From NCBI GenBank assembly GCA_013152205.1, contig JAADGV010000029.1:1-46399 (forward strand): 46,399 bases of DNA. The letters run 5' to 3'. The translations under genes were made by a program, and so were the position numbers. Origin of the DNA: Planctomycetota bacterium. Lineage in GTDB: Bacteria; Planctomycetota; Planctomycetia; Pirellulales; Lacipirellulaceae. Below, in pieces: positions 26,966-35,615 of the stretch; positions within the stretch are counted from its first letter, which is position 1, and each line of letters begins with the position of its first letter. The notes under the pieces are model-generated. The model was not told the DNA's origin. It made no database searches and saw nothing but the letters and a program-made list of their open reading frames with translations.

Positions 26966-26998
26966 CGGTCAACTTCTACGAATGCGGTAAGTTGACCG
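26966..26998. promoter_or_regulatory. Perfect 10-bp inverted repeat upstream of the Wzc-like gene
   Basis: CGGTCAACTT (26966-26975) and AAGTTGACCG (26989-26998) are perfect complements 13 bases apart, 37-69 bases upstream of the ATG at 26929. It could be an operator or a leader-RNA hairpin. The remaining part of the 337-base gap 26930-27266 holds smaller hairpins (CCCGCAAGTTGCGGG near 27121) and no gene. Confidence 0.45.
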
Positions 26999-27266
26999 AC
27001 ACTTCAGCTTGCTTGCTAATCCCAATCGGGTGTGTCAGGGCCAAGCTCTGATATTGCTTGTATGGGCAAAAAGAGCGTTGGCAGACTGACGCCAGGGCCT
27101 GAGCCCCGAGGGATCGCCTACCCGCAAGTTGCGGGCCAAACGTCAGATGGCTGGAATCCCGCCAGACAGCGACACGTTAAGTAGCTCGAAATAGCGTTCC
27201 GTTGCTTTTCGACAACATAAAAGGTTGCCTTTTCGCAGCGCAAGACAGCGGGCATCAACCGATGCC

Positions 27267-28373
27267 TTAGCCGTGTGCGGCGCCAAAGGCGGCATAATCG
27301 TCAGTTTCGATCGGGACGGTGATTCTTGTGAGTAACTGTAATTCTAGCCACAAGAAGCCAAGCGCAATGGGCATCATTGCAAAACCGGCCCACTCGTGAA
27401 CCGCGTACTTTACCATCTCGTTCTCGGGAAACGCCATGTATAGCAGGGCGGTTGCCGTAATACGGATAACATTGGTGGCCAAGGCGATCGGAAGCGCACT
27501 GACCAGGACAGTAAGGCGGTCCCACCAGGGTCTGGCAATAATCATCGCCATCGCCACAGCCATGGCACCAAATATGGTTCCCATCCTCAAGCCGCTACAG
27601 GCGTCGGCGACCTCCAACGGAAGTTGGTCGATCATGATACGATTTCCCTCGCGTAAAGCAGGCACGCCGAGGAGCTGAAGGGTCCAGGTGCTGGCAATCG
27701 CGGCAACTGTTTGCAGTTTGACGAGTACGACCTCTTCTACTCGAGAGGGCAGCGGGAACATGAAAACGAGAAATCCCAGCGGCGGCCCCACCCAGCGGAG
27801 CATGCTGATTCCCCCTACTATTTGGCAGACGCCAAGGATTGCCCCAATATAGGAAAGGCGGTCAATAGGATTCATATCGACATAAGAGGCACCAAGTCGA
27901 ACGACTAGCGAGACCGTAAGAATAGCCACCCCTAGCCAACGCTCACGGTCAGAAACTTGATAGAGCTGCGCGCGCCGGATGTTGTAGAAGTAGACCCCTA
28001 CGAGCAACAAGACCACTAGTAGGACCAGCCAGGAGGGCATACTGAAAACCTCTTGAGCTGCTAGTACGACTAGTAAAACGCAGCCACCAACGATCGCCAG
28101 GGAGATGCGCACTTCGGTGGATTCGATGCTGAAATGCTGACCTGATCGCATCCAGAGCAGAACGGCAGCAAAAACAGGAACGATCCAGCCGTGGGAATAG
28201 AGTGGGTTGTCCCAAAAGCTCGACGTAAAGGTAAGCATGTTCCAATACGCCGCTGTCAGGAACAGGACTAGCCCGGCAAATACGGTCCAAGCAGTCTTGT
28301 TCGCTTCGGGGGAGAGTGGTTGGCCGTCGTCGAAACCGGAAGCTGATTCGAAGGGATGGTTTGTTTGCGACAT
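27267..28373 (-). CDS. Exosortase, planctomycete XrtU-like
   Basis: The 368-residue polytopic membrane protein carries the exosortase catalytic triad: Cys259 in VADACSGLRM, Arg304 in ATNVIRITATALL and His326 in VHEWAGFAMMP. YSHGWIVP near residue 59 is another family hallmark. Exosortases cleave C-terminal sorting signals from secreted proteins and are usually linked to exopolysaccharide loci, as here. The ATG at 28373 is preferred to a TTG at 28421 that would add 16 residues. An EpsI/DUF3485 partner lies at 31126-31860. No protein with a recognisable PEP-CTERM-like tail is encoded in this window. Confidence 0.87.
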   Translation of the reverse strand: MSQTNHPFESASGFDDGQPLSPEANKTAWTVFAGLVLFLTAAYWNMLTFTSSFWDNPLYSHGWIVPVFAAVLLWMRSGQHFSIESTEVRISLAIVGGCVLLVVLAAQEVFSMPSWLVLLVVLLLVGVYFYNIRRAQLYQVSDRERWLGVAILTVSLVVRLGASYVDMNPIDRLSYIGAILGVCQIVGGISMLRWVGPPLGFLVFMFPLPSRVEEVVLVKLQTVAAIASTWTLQLLGVPALREGNRIMIDQLPLEVADACSGLRMGTIFGAMAVAMAMIIARPWWDRLTVLVSALPIALATNVIRITATALLYMAFPENEMVKYAVHEWAGFAMMPIALGFLWLELQLLTRITVPIETDDYAAFGAAHG

Positions 28374-28589
28374 ATTTTTTTGAAACTCGTAGCTATGGCA
28401 AGTCGTTCTTGTTCGCAGCAAAGGGTCGCCAGGTAAAACAACCGCATCGGCGGAAAGCCTGCTGATGCAGCCCAGCTAACTCCAAAGCCATAGTTTTTGA
28501 GATGAGAGGTATCGATGGCTCTACTTGCGCGCTCGCAATCGAGGATACGCGGGTATTGGCAATCTGTCAAACGATCGAGCGGTAGTAGC

Positions 28590-28700
28590 AGGGGGGTTGC
28601 CAAGTCATGCTAGCCGTGGGCGGAAGCGTGGTTGAGCCTGAAAAAACCGCGGCTTCCGCCCGCGGCTACTACAGAAGTCCGTGACTTTGCAATTGTCCTG
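28590..28700. repeat. Nested inverted-repeat element, family A copy 2
   Basis: AAGTCATGCTAGCCGTGGGC, GAAAAAACCGCGGCTTCCGC and GTGACTTTGCAATTGTCCTG follow the same order as copy 1 at 4069-4180. The outer left arm is decayed. It occupies the middle of the 591-base gap 28374-28964 between the divergent exosortase and Wza-like genes; promoters should lie on either side but no clear boxes were found. Confidence 0.75.
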
Positions 28701-28964
28701 GTGGCCCACGCAGGGCCAAATCGCATTTCTCCCCCCATTTTTGATGAAATTGCTAGCAATCGCCAGCCTGAGCCCTGTGCTAGCGGTATTTCTATGGCCT
28801 CGCAGAAAGAAATCTCTTGCTTTTGCCGAGAGAGTTCAAAGTCGGTGTTAAAGTTTACCGATTAAGTCCTTTGTAACCGTCAGTCTAATTGTGACGACTG
28901 TGTGTTACGAACCCCCCGGCAGATGCCGGAAACGGTTTTCAAAACCCAGTAGCGAGACTTACTG

Positions 28965-30032
28965 ATGAAGGCGTGCAACGGAAGCAAGACGAGGCTCAGC
29001 GAATACTTTTCGCTGCTAGCATTATTGCTCGGAACCTCAGGGTGTACGGCCTTTCTTGCTCCGCGAGATCCGTTTCCTGCAACACCGCCCGAGCCACCTA
29101 TCGAGAGCAGCGTCCCGCGTGAGTTGGACAAGGTGACGCTGCCCCGTTATGTGATTGAACCGCCAGACATTCTTCTGATCGAAGGCGTGAAGCTCGTCCC
29201 GAAATCTCCCCACAAGATTGAAACCTTCGACGTGATTCTTGTCCGCGTGGAAGGTGAGTTTCCTGAACAGCCCATCGACGACGCCTATCCGGTTGACGCC
29301 GATGGCAGTGTGAACCTGGGGCCGACCTATAATGGGCGGGTGAAAGTAGTGGGACTGACCTTGGAAGAGGCCGAGGATGTAATCCGCACGCATCTGGCTC
29401 AGATGTTAGCCGATGTTCAAGTCTCGGTATCGTTGCTCGATTCTGTTGGGGCACAGCAGGTTACGGGTCAACATCTTGTGGGGCCTGACGGACGAGTGAA
29501 CTTGGGTACTTATGGCTCGGCGCATGTGGCTGGGATGACCCTGGAAGAAGCGCGTGCAGCGGTCGAAGCCCAATTATCGTTGAAGCTCGAAAAGCCTGAG
29601 GTGTTTGTCGACGTGCTGGCTTATAACAGCAAGGTGTACTACATCGTGACGCAAGGCGGCGGGTTTGGTGACAACGTCGTGCGTTTGCCTATCACGGGGA
29701 ACGAAACGGTGCTTGATGCGGTGGCTGGCGTTGGAGGAATTTCGCAAGTTTCTTCCTCGCGACTTTGGATCGCCCGTCCCGCGCCAAACGGTGTGGGTTG
29801 CGAACAAATTTTGCCCGTCGACTGGGAAGATATTACGCGAGGGGCTTCTACGGCAACCAACTATCAGTTGATGCCAGGCGACCGCTTGTTCATCGCTGAA
29901 CACCGTTTCCAAAGGGCCTCGGCACTTGTAACGCAGACATTACGGCCCTTCGAATCGATATTCGGTTCGTTGTCGCTGGCAACGTCTACGCTTAACCGAA
30001 TCGTTCGGTTCGGCCAAGCAAACACGTTCTAA
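28965..30032 (+). CDS. Polysaccharide export outer-membrane lipoprotein (Wza family)
   Basis: The 355-residue protein begins with a lipoprotein signal with a lipobox at LLGTSGC (Cys27). Two poly-export/SLBB-type segments follow: one from YVIEPPDILLIEGVK (about 61) through YPVDADGSVNLGPTY, with VVGLTLEEAEDVIRTHL, and one with LVGPDGRVNLGTYG, then VAGMTLEEARAAV. A third soluble-ligand-binding-like segment contains YYIVTQGGGFGDNVVRLP. Wza proteins form the outer-membrane channel for polysaccharide and act with a Wzc partner, here encoded at 24632-26929. The ATG at 28965 follows GCGAGAC with only weak ribosome-binding character. Confidence 0.87.
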   Translation: MKACNGSKTRLSEYFSLLALLLGTSGCTAFLAPRDPFPATPPEPPIESSVPRELDKVTLPRYVIEPPDILLIEGVKLVPKSPHKIETFDVILVRVEGEFPEQPIDDAYPVDADGSVNLGPTYNGRVKVVGLTLEEAEDVIRTHLAQMLADVQVSVSLLDSVGAQQVTGQHLVGPDGRVNLGTYGSAHVAGMTLEEARAAVEAQLSLKLEKPEVFVDVLAYNSKVYYIVTQGGGFGDNVVRLPITGNETVLDAVAGVGGISQVSSSRLWIARPAPNGVGCEQILPVDWEDITRGASTATNYQLMPGDRLFIAEHRFQRASALVTQTLRPFESIFGSLSLATSTLNRIVRFGQANTF

Positions 30033-30111
30033 GGCTGCATGTTAACCGGGTACCGAGCGAATCCGCCTGAGCAAACAAACCACGAGCTAAACCGGCTAAG
30101 GAAGAAACATT

Positions 30112-30891
30112 ATGTTCTATCGTTGGAATCACCTGAGCGGAGTGACTGCACCTTGGGCTGCCTCGCTGATTGCCCTGACGTTGGTTGCCAATACTTGGGC
30201 CCTCGACGAATGCCGGCAACCTACGCCAAGCCCTTGCGGTGCCGATGGCGTATGTCGACCGCAAGCTCATTCGTGGGGTTACAGTCAAACACGCTGGCGT
30301 CACTGGCCGGGCGAGGAGAAACAGCCGGGGGCTGGTCCTGAAACGGTTGATCCAGACGACGACTTGATGAAACTTGAGCCGTTTATTCACCCCGAGCCCG
30401 TGGAAGAAGATTTGCGGGGCCCAGCAAAGATCAAGTCGAACAAATCGAAGCGAGAAGCGGGCACCGAAGAAGAAGCCGAGGAGAAGATGGAGCTGCCTCA
30501 GCTGGAAGAGCCATTTCAACTGGAAGAAAAAGTAGAGCAGCCCCAGCTGGAAGAGGAGGCGTTGCCTGACTTTGAATTGCAAGGGTATCAAGAGGTGATG
30601 CCGATCCCCACGGATGATATGCCCCCGGCTTTGCCGAAAAGCTTGCGCTTGGTTTCCGGCCAGCGACCACTTCGTGCTGCCAAGGCGACACGATCTGGAC
30701 AATCGGCACGACCGGCCCATGTGCGGGTAGCGACGTCGCGACGTCGACCTGTGGTGCGGGCGAACGCCAGCGTGTCGAGGCAGTTGCAGCTGGTAAATCC
30801 AGCAGCGACGGACTTAGCACCTGAAAATAGGGCAGAAAAGGCCGTCTATTTTGAAACCGGCGACCTTCCGCCTAGTTTTTCTGGGAAGTAG
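30112..30891 (+). CDS. Secreted acidic, repeat-containing protein of unknown function
   Basis: I do not recognise a named family. The 259-residue protein has a signal peptide (about 1-30) and a short Cys-containing region (DECRQPTPSPCGADGVC), then SWGYSQTRWRHWPGE. I recall similar aromatic 'G-Y-x-x-T-x-W-R-x-W/F-P' segments in other planctomycete secreted proteins, but did not verify this. A strongly acidic middle part (about 115-160) repeats PQLEEP, QLEEKVE and PQLEEEA. The C-terminal third is basic and rich in Arg. It sits 79 bases after the Wza-like gene on the same strand and before the EpsI-like gene, suggesting a role in the envelope polysaccharide or exosortase process. Confidence 0.65.
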   Translation: MFYRWNHLSGVTAPWAASLIALTLVANTWALDECRQPTPSPCGADGVCRPQAHSWGYSQTRWRHWPGEEKQPGAGPETVDPDDDLMKLEPFIHPEPVEEDLRGPAKIKSNKSKREAGTEEEAEEKMELPQLEEPFQLEEKVEQPQLEEEALPDFELQGYQEVMPIPTDDMPPALPKSLRLVSGQRPLRAAKATRSGQSARPAHVRVATSRRRPVVRANASVSRQLQLVNPAATDLAPENRAEKAVYFETGDLPPSFSGK

Positions 30892-30937
30892 GTCGTTCGG
30901 CATAAGCGGGGTAAACCGGTGAACTCGTTCATGGGGA

Positions 30938-31026
30938 TTGCTAGGTTCTGGCCGTGGGCGAGCCTTGAAAAACCGCGGCTTCCGCTTGCAGCTAGAATGG
31001 GACCTCTGGCTTTGCAATTCTCCGGC
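30938..31026. repeat. Nested inverted-repeat element, family A copy 3 (decayed)
   Basis: GAAAAACCGCGGCTTCCGCT and GGCTTTGCAATTCTCCGGCA match the right half of copies 1 and 2; the left inner arm is shortened to GGCCGTGGGCGAGCC. Confidence 0.6.
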
Positions 31027-31125
31027 AGACTCATTGCATTGCTTGACATGTGCTTCTGGCACGCCTACGGTTGAGAGATACGGCTTTTTATCTTTGTCGC
31101 CTCCAACCCCGAAGAGAGTAGTGCC

Positions 31126-31860
31126 ATGATCCGTGGTCAGTTGCCATTGGTCCTTGCGGTCGTCTTGATTGCCTCGTTGACGCTTGTCGAAGGCATTTTT
31201 ATGAAAGACCGCTGGAGAGACTCGGACGTAGCAGCGGCCGAATTTGGCAAACGCTTTGCCAATGTGCCCAAGCAGATCGGGCCGTGGACAGGCCAAGACA
31301 TGCCGGTTGACGATCTGGTCAAGAAAACCGCCGGGGCGGTGAGCTATGTTCAGCGGGAATATGTACACAACACAACCGGTCGGACAGTCGTCCTTTGGCT
31401 GATCGTTGGCCACTCACGCGATATCGTCCGCCATACGCCAACCATCTGTTATCCGGCGTCGGGCTTCCGCCAAGATGGCGCCTTGTTGCGACAGCCGTTC
31501 GACTTGCCAGATGGCTCTCGGGCGGAGTTCTTTACCGCAAAATTTGATAAAGAAGACGCTTACACACATCACAAAGAGCGAGTTTTTTGGGCCTGGAACC
31601 ATCCGGATACAAGAAAATGGGAAGCCCCGCACACTTCGAGTGGGAGTGAGAACGCGCGGATGCACTATGGTTTGGCACGAGCCCTGTACAAGCTTTACTT
31701 CTCCAGCGCTGTGATGGACGACGAGAGCACCACGGACGACAGCGCCGCTGCGAAGTTTGCACAACTGATGTTACCGGAGATCAATGCGGCGTTGTTTCCC
31801 GAAGAGGCGCCAGCGGACGAGGCCGAAGACGCCACGGTCGCTGAAGAAACAGCCGGTTAA
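31126..31860 (+). CDS. Exosortase-associated EpsI/DUF3485 family protein
   Basis: The 244-residue protein has one N-terminal anchor helix (about 5-21) followed by an extracytoplasmic domain of the EpsI/DUF3485 type: IGPWTGQDMPV near 48, SYVQREYVHNTTGRTVVLWL, then RHTPTICYPASGFRQ, the most conserved part. EpsI-like domains occur with exosortases, sometimes fused to them; here the domain is a separate protein and the exosortase gene lies about 2.8 kb away on the other strand. The C-terminus is an acidic tail. A strong terminator follows 33 bases later. Confidence 0.85.
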   Translation: MIRGQLPLVLAVVLIASLTLVEGIFMKDRWRDSDVAAAEFGKRFANVPKQIGPWTGQDMPVDDLVKKTAGAVSYVQREYVHNTTGRTVVLWLIVGHSRDIVRHTPTICYPASGFRQDGALLRQPFDLPDGSRAEFFTAKFDKEDAYTHHKERVFWAWNHPDTRKWEAPHTSSGSENARMHYGLARALYKLYFSSAVMDDESTTDDSAAAKFAQLMLPEINAALFPEEAPADEAEDATVAEETAG

Positions 31861-31892
31861 CTCTCAGACAATTGCAGCATTTTCATAAAAGC

Positions 31893-31923
31893 AAAAGCCA
31901 AGGGGTTCGGGCCCCTTGGCTTT
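31893..31923. terminator. Terminator hairpin between the convergent EpsI-like and DUF1559 genes
   Basis: GCCAAGGGG (31897-31905) and CCCCTTGGC (31912-31920) form a perfect stem with a TTCGGG loop, flanked by AAAA and TTT, so it could work in both directions. It sits in the 104-base gap between convergent stops. Confidence 0.8.
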
Positions 31924-31964
31924 GTGCGTTTCTCAGCAGGTGCGTTGAGTTTCACTGACGCCGT

Positions 31965-33050
31965 TTAATAAGCGTCGTCGCTGGGTTGAGATATTAGGGA
32001 GGCGTCTCTTTCCAGAACCGTCTGATTTGGAGCAGTACCGAGCAAGTCAGACTTCTTATGATTCGAGGTCATGAGTTGGGCATAAACCAAAAAATCGACG
32101 TCGTCGGCAACTAGTTGGACGTTGCCCCCGACAAAGGCGACGTGCACACCGCCTGGGTGGTTGCTGGAGGGGAAACCGAAATTAGCGGTCATGTCGATTA
32201 CGTTTGTAGGTACAGTTAAGCTTAAATCATCCTCAGCACCACCGTTAATACGACGGTATTTTCTATTATCTGTAGTTGAAGACAGTGCGGCAATTACATC
32301 TGCCGGTTGTTCCCAGCAAAAGCCGAAATTGGTTTTCCGATCTGGCACACTAGCGGCGTTGAAGTAGCCCCAGTGCGCGGCGTTCTTATTCTCTGAAAGC
32401 ATCATGGTCCTAGTAGCGCCATCTTTGATGTGTGCGATGCTCATCACAATTTGCGGGGCATCGTCGGTATCGTATTGATCGCTGACGCCATCATAAGCAC
32501 CGTCAGAGATACGAGAACGATCAAAAAAGACACCGTTGGCGGCCTTCTCGCTGAGTGCAGCACTGCCTCCAACATTGCCGACAAAACCCGCGTTAGCGAC
32601 GTAGGAAAGCAAAGGCTCGCCAGCCGTATCGGCCGGGTCGCTGGGGCATTCTAAAATTTCGATCGGTGCGAATCGTCCATTACCATCTTGGTCAGCTACT
32701 TCGATGGTTCCATTTTGGTCGGTGTCGTAGACCTTACTCCAAAGATCTGCCAAAGGAGACAGTTCCAAGTAATCGAAAGTCGAAACCACCCAGCTCGCAC
32801 GGTTTTGGTTGGCGGCAACGTCACCGGGGATGCCCACTTTATTGATGTAGCCGGGGAAATTTTTTAGCGACGCTTCGCGCGACATCAGCGCGAGTTGCAA
32901 CTGCCTAAGATTGTTCCTGCAGGTGTTTGCTCGTGCGGATTCTCGGGCGGATTGGACCGCGGGTAAGAGTAGCCCGACGAGGGTGCCGATGATGGCGATG
33001 ACCACCAGAAGCTCGACCAGTGTGAACGCTTTTTTTGTTGTTTGCCTCAT
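31965..33050 (-). CDS. DUF1559 domain protein with prepilin-type N-terminus
   Basis: The 361-residue protein belongs to a family that is very expanded in planctomycetes. It begins [20 protein letters not shown], a type IV prepilin leader with the pilin hydrophobic helix; the residue before the FTLVE cut is Ala rather than Gly. A C-terminal [18 protein letters not shown] segment is the other hallmark (H-x-G...-G-G/D-G type). It is probably exported and exposed at the surface, function unknown. I chose ATG 33050 because GGGAGAAA precedes it; a start at 33095 would put 15 odd residues before the leader. It is a single gene, convergent with the EpsI-like gene. Confidence 0.85.
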   Translation of the reverse strand: MRQTTKKAFTLVELLVVIAIIGTLVGLLLPAVQSARESARANTCRNNLRQLQLALMSREASLKNFPGYINKVGIPGDVAANQNRASWVVSTFDYLELSPLADLWSKVYDTDQNGTIEVADQDGNGRFAPIEILECPSDPADTAGEPLLSYVANAGFVGNVGGSAALSEKAANGVFFDRSRISDGAYDGVSDQYDTDDAPQIVMSIAHIKDGATRTMMLSENKNAAHWGYFNAASVPDRKTNFGFCWEQPADVIAALSSTTDNRKYRRINGGAEDDLSLTVPTNVIDMTANFGFPSSNHPGGVHVAFVGGNVQLVADDVDFLVYAQLMTSNHKKSDLLGTAPNQTVLERDASLISQPSDDAY

Positions 33051-33280
33051 CACATATTTCTCCCAGGCGTTTGGTGTGGAAGCTGCGCTAGTCATCTGTT
33101 CCGGCGCGTGTGCCTAGCACGCGGAATTCTTAGTGCAACATACGGGGCCCCTCGGCGCCGGGTGAGCTGGGGATTGGAAAAGTTAGGATGATTACACTCT
33201 GGCCCCAATACTCGCTCACCTAGCCCCTTAATTGTCGCAAAAAGCGACCGATTTGTCCAGCAAAAGCATTCTTGGCCCAG

Positions 33281-33380
33281 GAGGACGGCAAAGTTGCCGG
33301 TTCTGTTGGCGCCGTAGGCGGAAGCTTCGGTTTTTGTAGGCTCGACCGCGGCTTCCGCTCGCGGCTAGTATGGCTTTGGA
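33281..33380. repeat. Nested inverted-repeat element, family A copy 4
   Basis: GCCGTAGGCGGAAGC and CGACCGCGGCTTCCGCTCGC recur with an outer AGGACGGCAAAGTT. It lies in the 597-base gap 33051-33647, which also carries a half of the family E hairpin (CTCGCTAGCGCGTCGGGC at 33392) and an isolated TTGACA (33464-33469) without a matching -10 box. Confidence 0.65.
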
Positions 33381-33633
33381 CAGAGAGTATCCCTCGCTAG
33401 CGCGTCGGGCTAGTGAATTTGGAAAGAAGTGCCAATTGGCCGATTTTTGGGGGTTGGGACAATTTGACAGGGTAGTTGAACCACCACGGCGGGCGCTGGT
33501 ATGTTGACGGACTATCAGCCAATCAAGTGGAACGCCTCCCGGGAAGCGCGTGCGGATCAGTACGTTGCGGCCAGAGCCACTGCGAAACGAGGCGAAATTA
33601 GCCCGAAATGGGATACCACACTGGTTTTTTTTC

Positions 33634-33638
33634 AGGAG
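33634..33638 (+). promoter_or_regulatory. Ribosome binding site fixing the fae start
   Basis: AGGAG lies 9 bases upstream of the ATG at 33648, which argues against the longer frame beginning at 33501. Confidence 0.7.
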
Positions 33639-33647
33639 AACACACAG

Positions 33648-34145
33648 ATGTCGATGTTTATCGGAGAAGCGCTCGCTGGCGATGGCAACGAAATTGCTCA
33701 TATCGATTTGCTGCTAGGTAGCAAAGATGGCCCCGTAGGCGCGGCGTTTGCCAACGCCTTGGCCCGACAGAGCGATGGACACTCGAACCTGTTGGCTGTG
33801 CTGACGCCCAATTTGGCGGTCAAGCCTGCGACGGTGATGATCACCAAAGTGACGATCAAGGGTATGCGTCAGGCCGTACAGATGTTTGGCCCTGCCCAAG
33901 CAGCAGTTGCCAAGGCGATTGCCGACTCGGTGGGCGATGGGGTGATTGCGAAAGACGATGCCGAAGATTTGGTCTGCGTGTGCGGTGTGTTCATTCACCC
34001 CGAAGCTGCGGACGACAAAAAAATCTACGACTACAACTACGAAGCCACCAAGATGGCTGTGAAGAGTGCGATGGAAGGCAAGCCGACGGTCGACGAGATG
34101 TTGGCCGGCAAAGACGAAGCGGCCCATCCGTTCCGTGGTTTCTGA
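33648..34145 (+). CDS. fae: Formaldehyde-activating enzyme
   Basis: The 165-residue protein matches Fae, which condenses formaldehyde with tetrahydromethanopterin to methylene-H4MPT. The active-site histidine is present in NEIAHIDLLLG (His18), followed by GSKDGPVGAAFANALA and the substrate-binding segment TKVTIKGMRQAVQMFGPAQ. The length is normal for a single-domain Fae. The ATG at 33648 is supported by an AGGAG site and by alignment of the conserved N-terminus (FIGEALAGDGNEIAHID). It lies upstream of an mtdA/mtdB-type gene on the same strand, but a terminator and a repeat unit separate the two. Confidence 0.93.
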   Translation: MSMFIGEALAGDGNEIAHIDLLLGSKDGPVGAAFANALARQSDGHSNLLAVLTPNLAVKPATVMITKVTIKGMRQAVQMFGPAQAAVAKAIADSVGDGVIAKDDAEDLVCVCGVFIHPEAADDKKIYDYNYEATKMAVKSAMEGKPTVDEMLAGKDEAAHPFRGF

Positions 34146-34177
34146 AGTTGCTTTTGAAATGCTGCATCTGACTTTTG

Positions 34178-34207
34178 AAAGCCCAGGGGTTGCGACCCCT
34201 GGGCTTT
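34178..34207 (+). terminator. Terminator-like hairpin after fae
   Basis: AAAGCCCAGGGGT and ACCCCTGGGCTTT form a perfect 13-pair stem with a TGCG loop, 33 bases after the fae stop. It is also the first hairpin of the family F repeat unit. Confidence 0.75.
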
Positions 34208-34492
34208 GATGCTGCCTTGAGGTTTGGCAAGCAACCCAACAATCGTCCGAAAGGACCGTGTGATTTAACAACGGGGCGTCGCCGAGGACGAAATCAAGCC
34301 GCGGATGAGTTTCGGCCTCGGCTGCGTGCCGGCGAGTTGGCTGACGTTATATACTCGGCCGAGGACAGTAGGAACAAATTACCTAGGGCGGCGGCAAGCC
34401 TCGCTATGCTCGCTTGCCTTGCCCTAGGCTATGATGTTTTGCCCCTTTGGGGCAGAAGCAGGCTTTGCTGCTTCGATACAATATGTCAGCCG
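34178..34492. repeat. ~310-bp multi-hairpin intergenic unit, family F copy 2
   Basis: Co-linear with 6250-6570 along its length: terminator-like hairpin, CAACCCAACAATCGTCCG, TCAAGCCGCGGATGAGTTTC, the identical 49-base core (34382-34430), GCCCCTTTGGGGC and the GAAGCAG/CTGCTTC hairpin. It fills the 365-base fae-mtd gap. A frame through it (from 34175) joins the dehydrogenase gene in phase but reads repeat sequence and is not accepted as coding. Confidence 0.85.
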
Positions 34493-34528
34493 CTAAACCC
34501 GTCATTCAGGATGGCCGAAAGCTCTGCT

Positions 34529-35392
34529 ATGAAGAAAATTCTTTTGTGCCTCGACAGCGATTTGCAGCCGAGCGTGTTTGATAGTGTGGTCGCCATCGAC
34601 GCCGACGTCGATCATTTGCTTCGCCATGGCGGGGTGAAACCGGCGGACGTTCGCGATTTGGTTCACGGCGCGATGTTTACGCGCGGTGGTAAACTGCTGA
34701 AAAACACGGCGGTGTTTGTGGGCGGGTCGGACGTACAGGCGGGCGAACATTTGTTGGCGGCAGCTCAGAAAGCGTTTTTTGGCGAGATGCGAGTCTCGCT
34801 GATGCTCGACAGCAATGGGGCGAATACGACAGCGGCGGCAGCCGTGGTTGCGGCGCGACGGCATCTGCCGTTGGCGCCGGAAACTACGGCTGTTGTTCTC
34901 GGTGCCACGGGGCCTGTGGGGCAACGGGTTGTGCGGATGCTCGTTAAAGAAGGCGTCGAAGTGCGGGTTGTCTCGCGTCGATTGTCTCGAGCCGAGGGGG
35001 TCTGTCATCGCATTTTGCAGGCTGTGGTAGGCGCCCGAGTTACCCCGCACGCGACCGAGGGGGCTGACGCGGTTGAACTAACCCAAGGGGCTCAGCTAGT
35101 GATTGCAGCCGGGGCTGCTGGGGTCGAACTGCTAAGCAATGAATCGCGGCAAGCGGCCTCGTCGGTTCAGGTGGCCATCGACTTGAATGCCGTTCCTCCC
35201 GTGGGTATCGGTGGCATTGAAATGGCCGATAAGGCGACGGAACGCGGGGGACAAATTTGCTATGGGGCGTTGGGGGTGGGCGACTTGAAGATGAAAATCC
35301 ATAAGGCGGCCATCCATCGATTGTTTCAGGCCAACGATCTGGTGCTGGATGCGGATGAGATCTACGACTTGGGTAAAAGGGTTGATGTTTAG
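34529..35392 (+). CDS. Methylene-tetrahydromethanopterin dehydrogenase (MtdA/MtdB type)
   Basis: The 287-residue NAD(P)-dependent enzyme oxidises methylene-H4MPT, the product of Fae, to methenyl-H4MPT. It shows the family N-terminus KKILLCLDSDLQPSVFD, then SLMLDSNGANTTAAAAV and the dinucleotide-binding loop VVLGATGPVGQRVVRML. The length is close to MtdA/MtdB (about 288-300). I prefer the ATG at 34529; an in-frame ATG at 34511 adds six residues, and neither has a strong ribosome binding site. NADP versus NAD preference, which separates MtdA from MtdB, cannot be read safely here. Fae just upstream gives the pathway context. Confidence 0.87.
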   Translation: MKKILLCLDSDLQPSVFDSVVAIDADVDHLLRHGGVKPADVRDLVHGAMFTRGGKLLKNTAVFVGGSDVQAGEHLLAAAQKAFFGEMRVSLMLDSNGANTTAAAAVVAARRHLPLAPETTAVVLGATGPVGQRVVRMLVKEGVEVRVVSRRLSRAEGVCHRILQAVVGARVTPHATEGADAVELTQGAQLVIAAGAAGVELLSNESRQAASSVQVAIDLNAVPPVGIGGIEMADKATERGGQICYGALGVGDLKMKIHKAAIHRLFQANDLVLDADEIYDLGKRVDV

Positions 35393-35457
35393 TGGCAGTA
35401 GTTCCAAGTTTGGCGTTTAGCTTGGTGATTAGAGTGTTTTGAGATCGTGGCGTTAGG

Positions 35458-35528
35458 AGCGGTTAGCAATTAGCTGTTAGCTTTGGTTGGTCACACTTTA
35501 TCGGACAAAAAGCTAATTGCTAACCGCT
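35458..35528. repeat. Perfect 18-bp inverted repeat after the mtd gene
   Basis: AGCGGTTAGCAATTAGCT (35458-35475) and its exact complement (35511-35528) are separated by 35 bases. The hairpin lies 66 bases after the mtd stop. It resembles other dispersed short elements and may also act as a terminator. Confidence 0.7.
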
Positions 35529-35603
35529 TAGCTTTAGTTTCCACTTGCCGCGAGCGGCGTTGGGTGTTTTCTTGCTGCCCTGCTGCAACGGTGGCTAAAA
35601 GCT

Positions 35604-35609
35604 TATAAT
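35604..35609 (+). promoter_or_regulatory. Consensus -10 box 6 bases before the cysteine desulfurase ATG
   Basis: TATAAT followed by CTCGGC and then ATG at 35616, with no purine-rich ribosome binding site in between. This geometry would give a leaderless transcript. Confidence 0.45.
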
Positions 35610-35615
35610 CTCGGC

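Noticed and set aside
33501..33647. A 49-codon extension of fae
   Set aside because: A good AGGAG site and the conserved Fae N-terminus place the start at 33648.
34175..34528. A 118-codon N-terminal extension of the methylene-H4MPT dehydrogenase
   Set aside because: It is in phase but reads the duplicated multi-hairpin unit, whose other copy (6250-6570) precedes no such gene; the family N-terminus begins at 34529.
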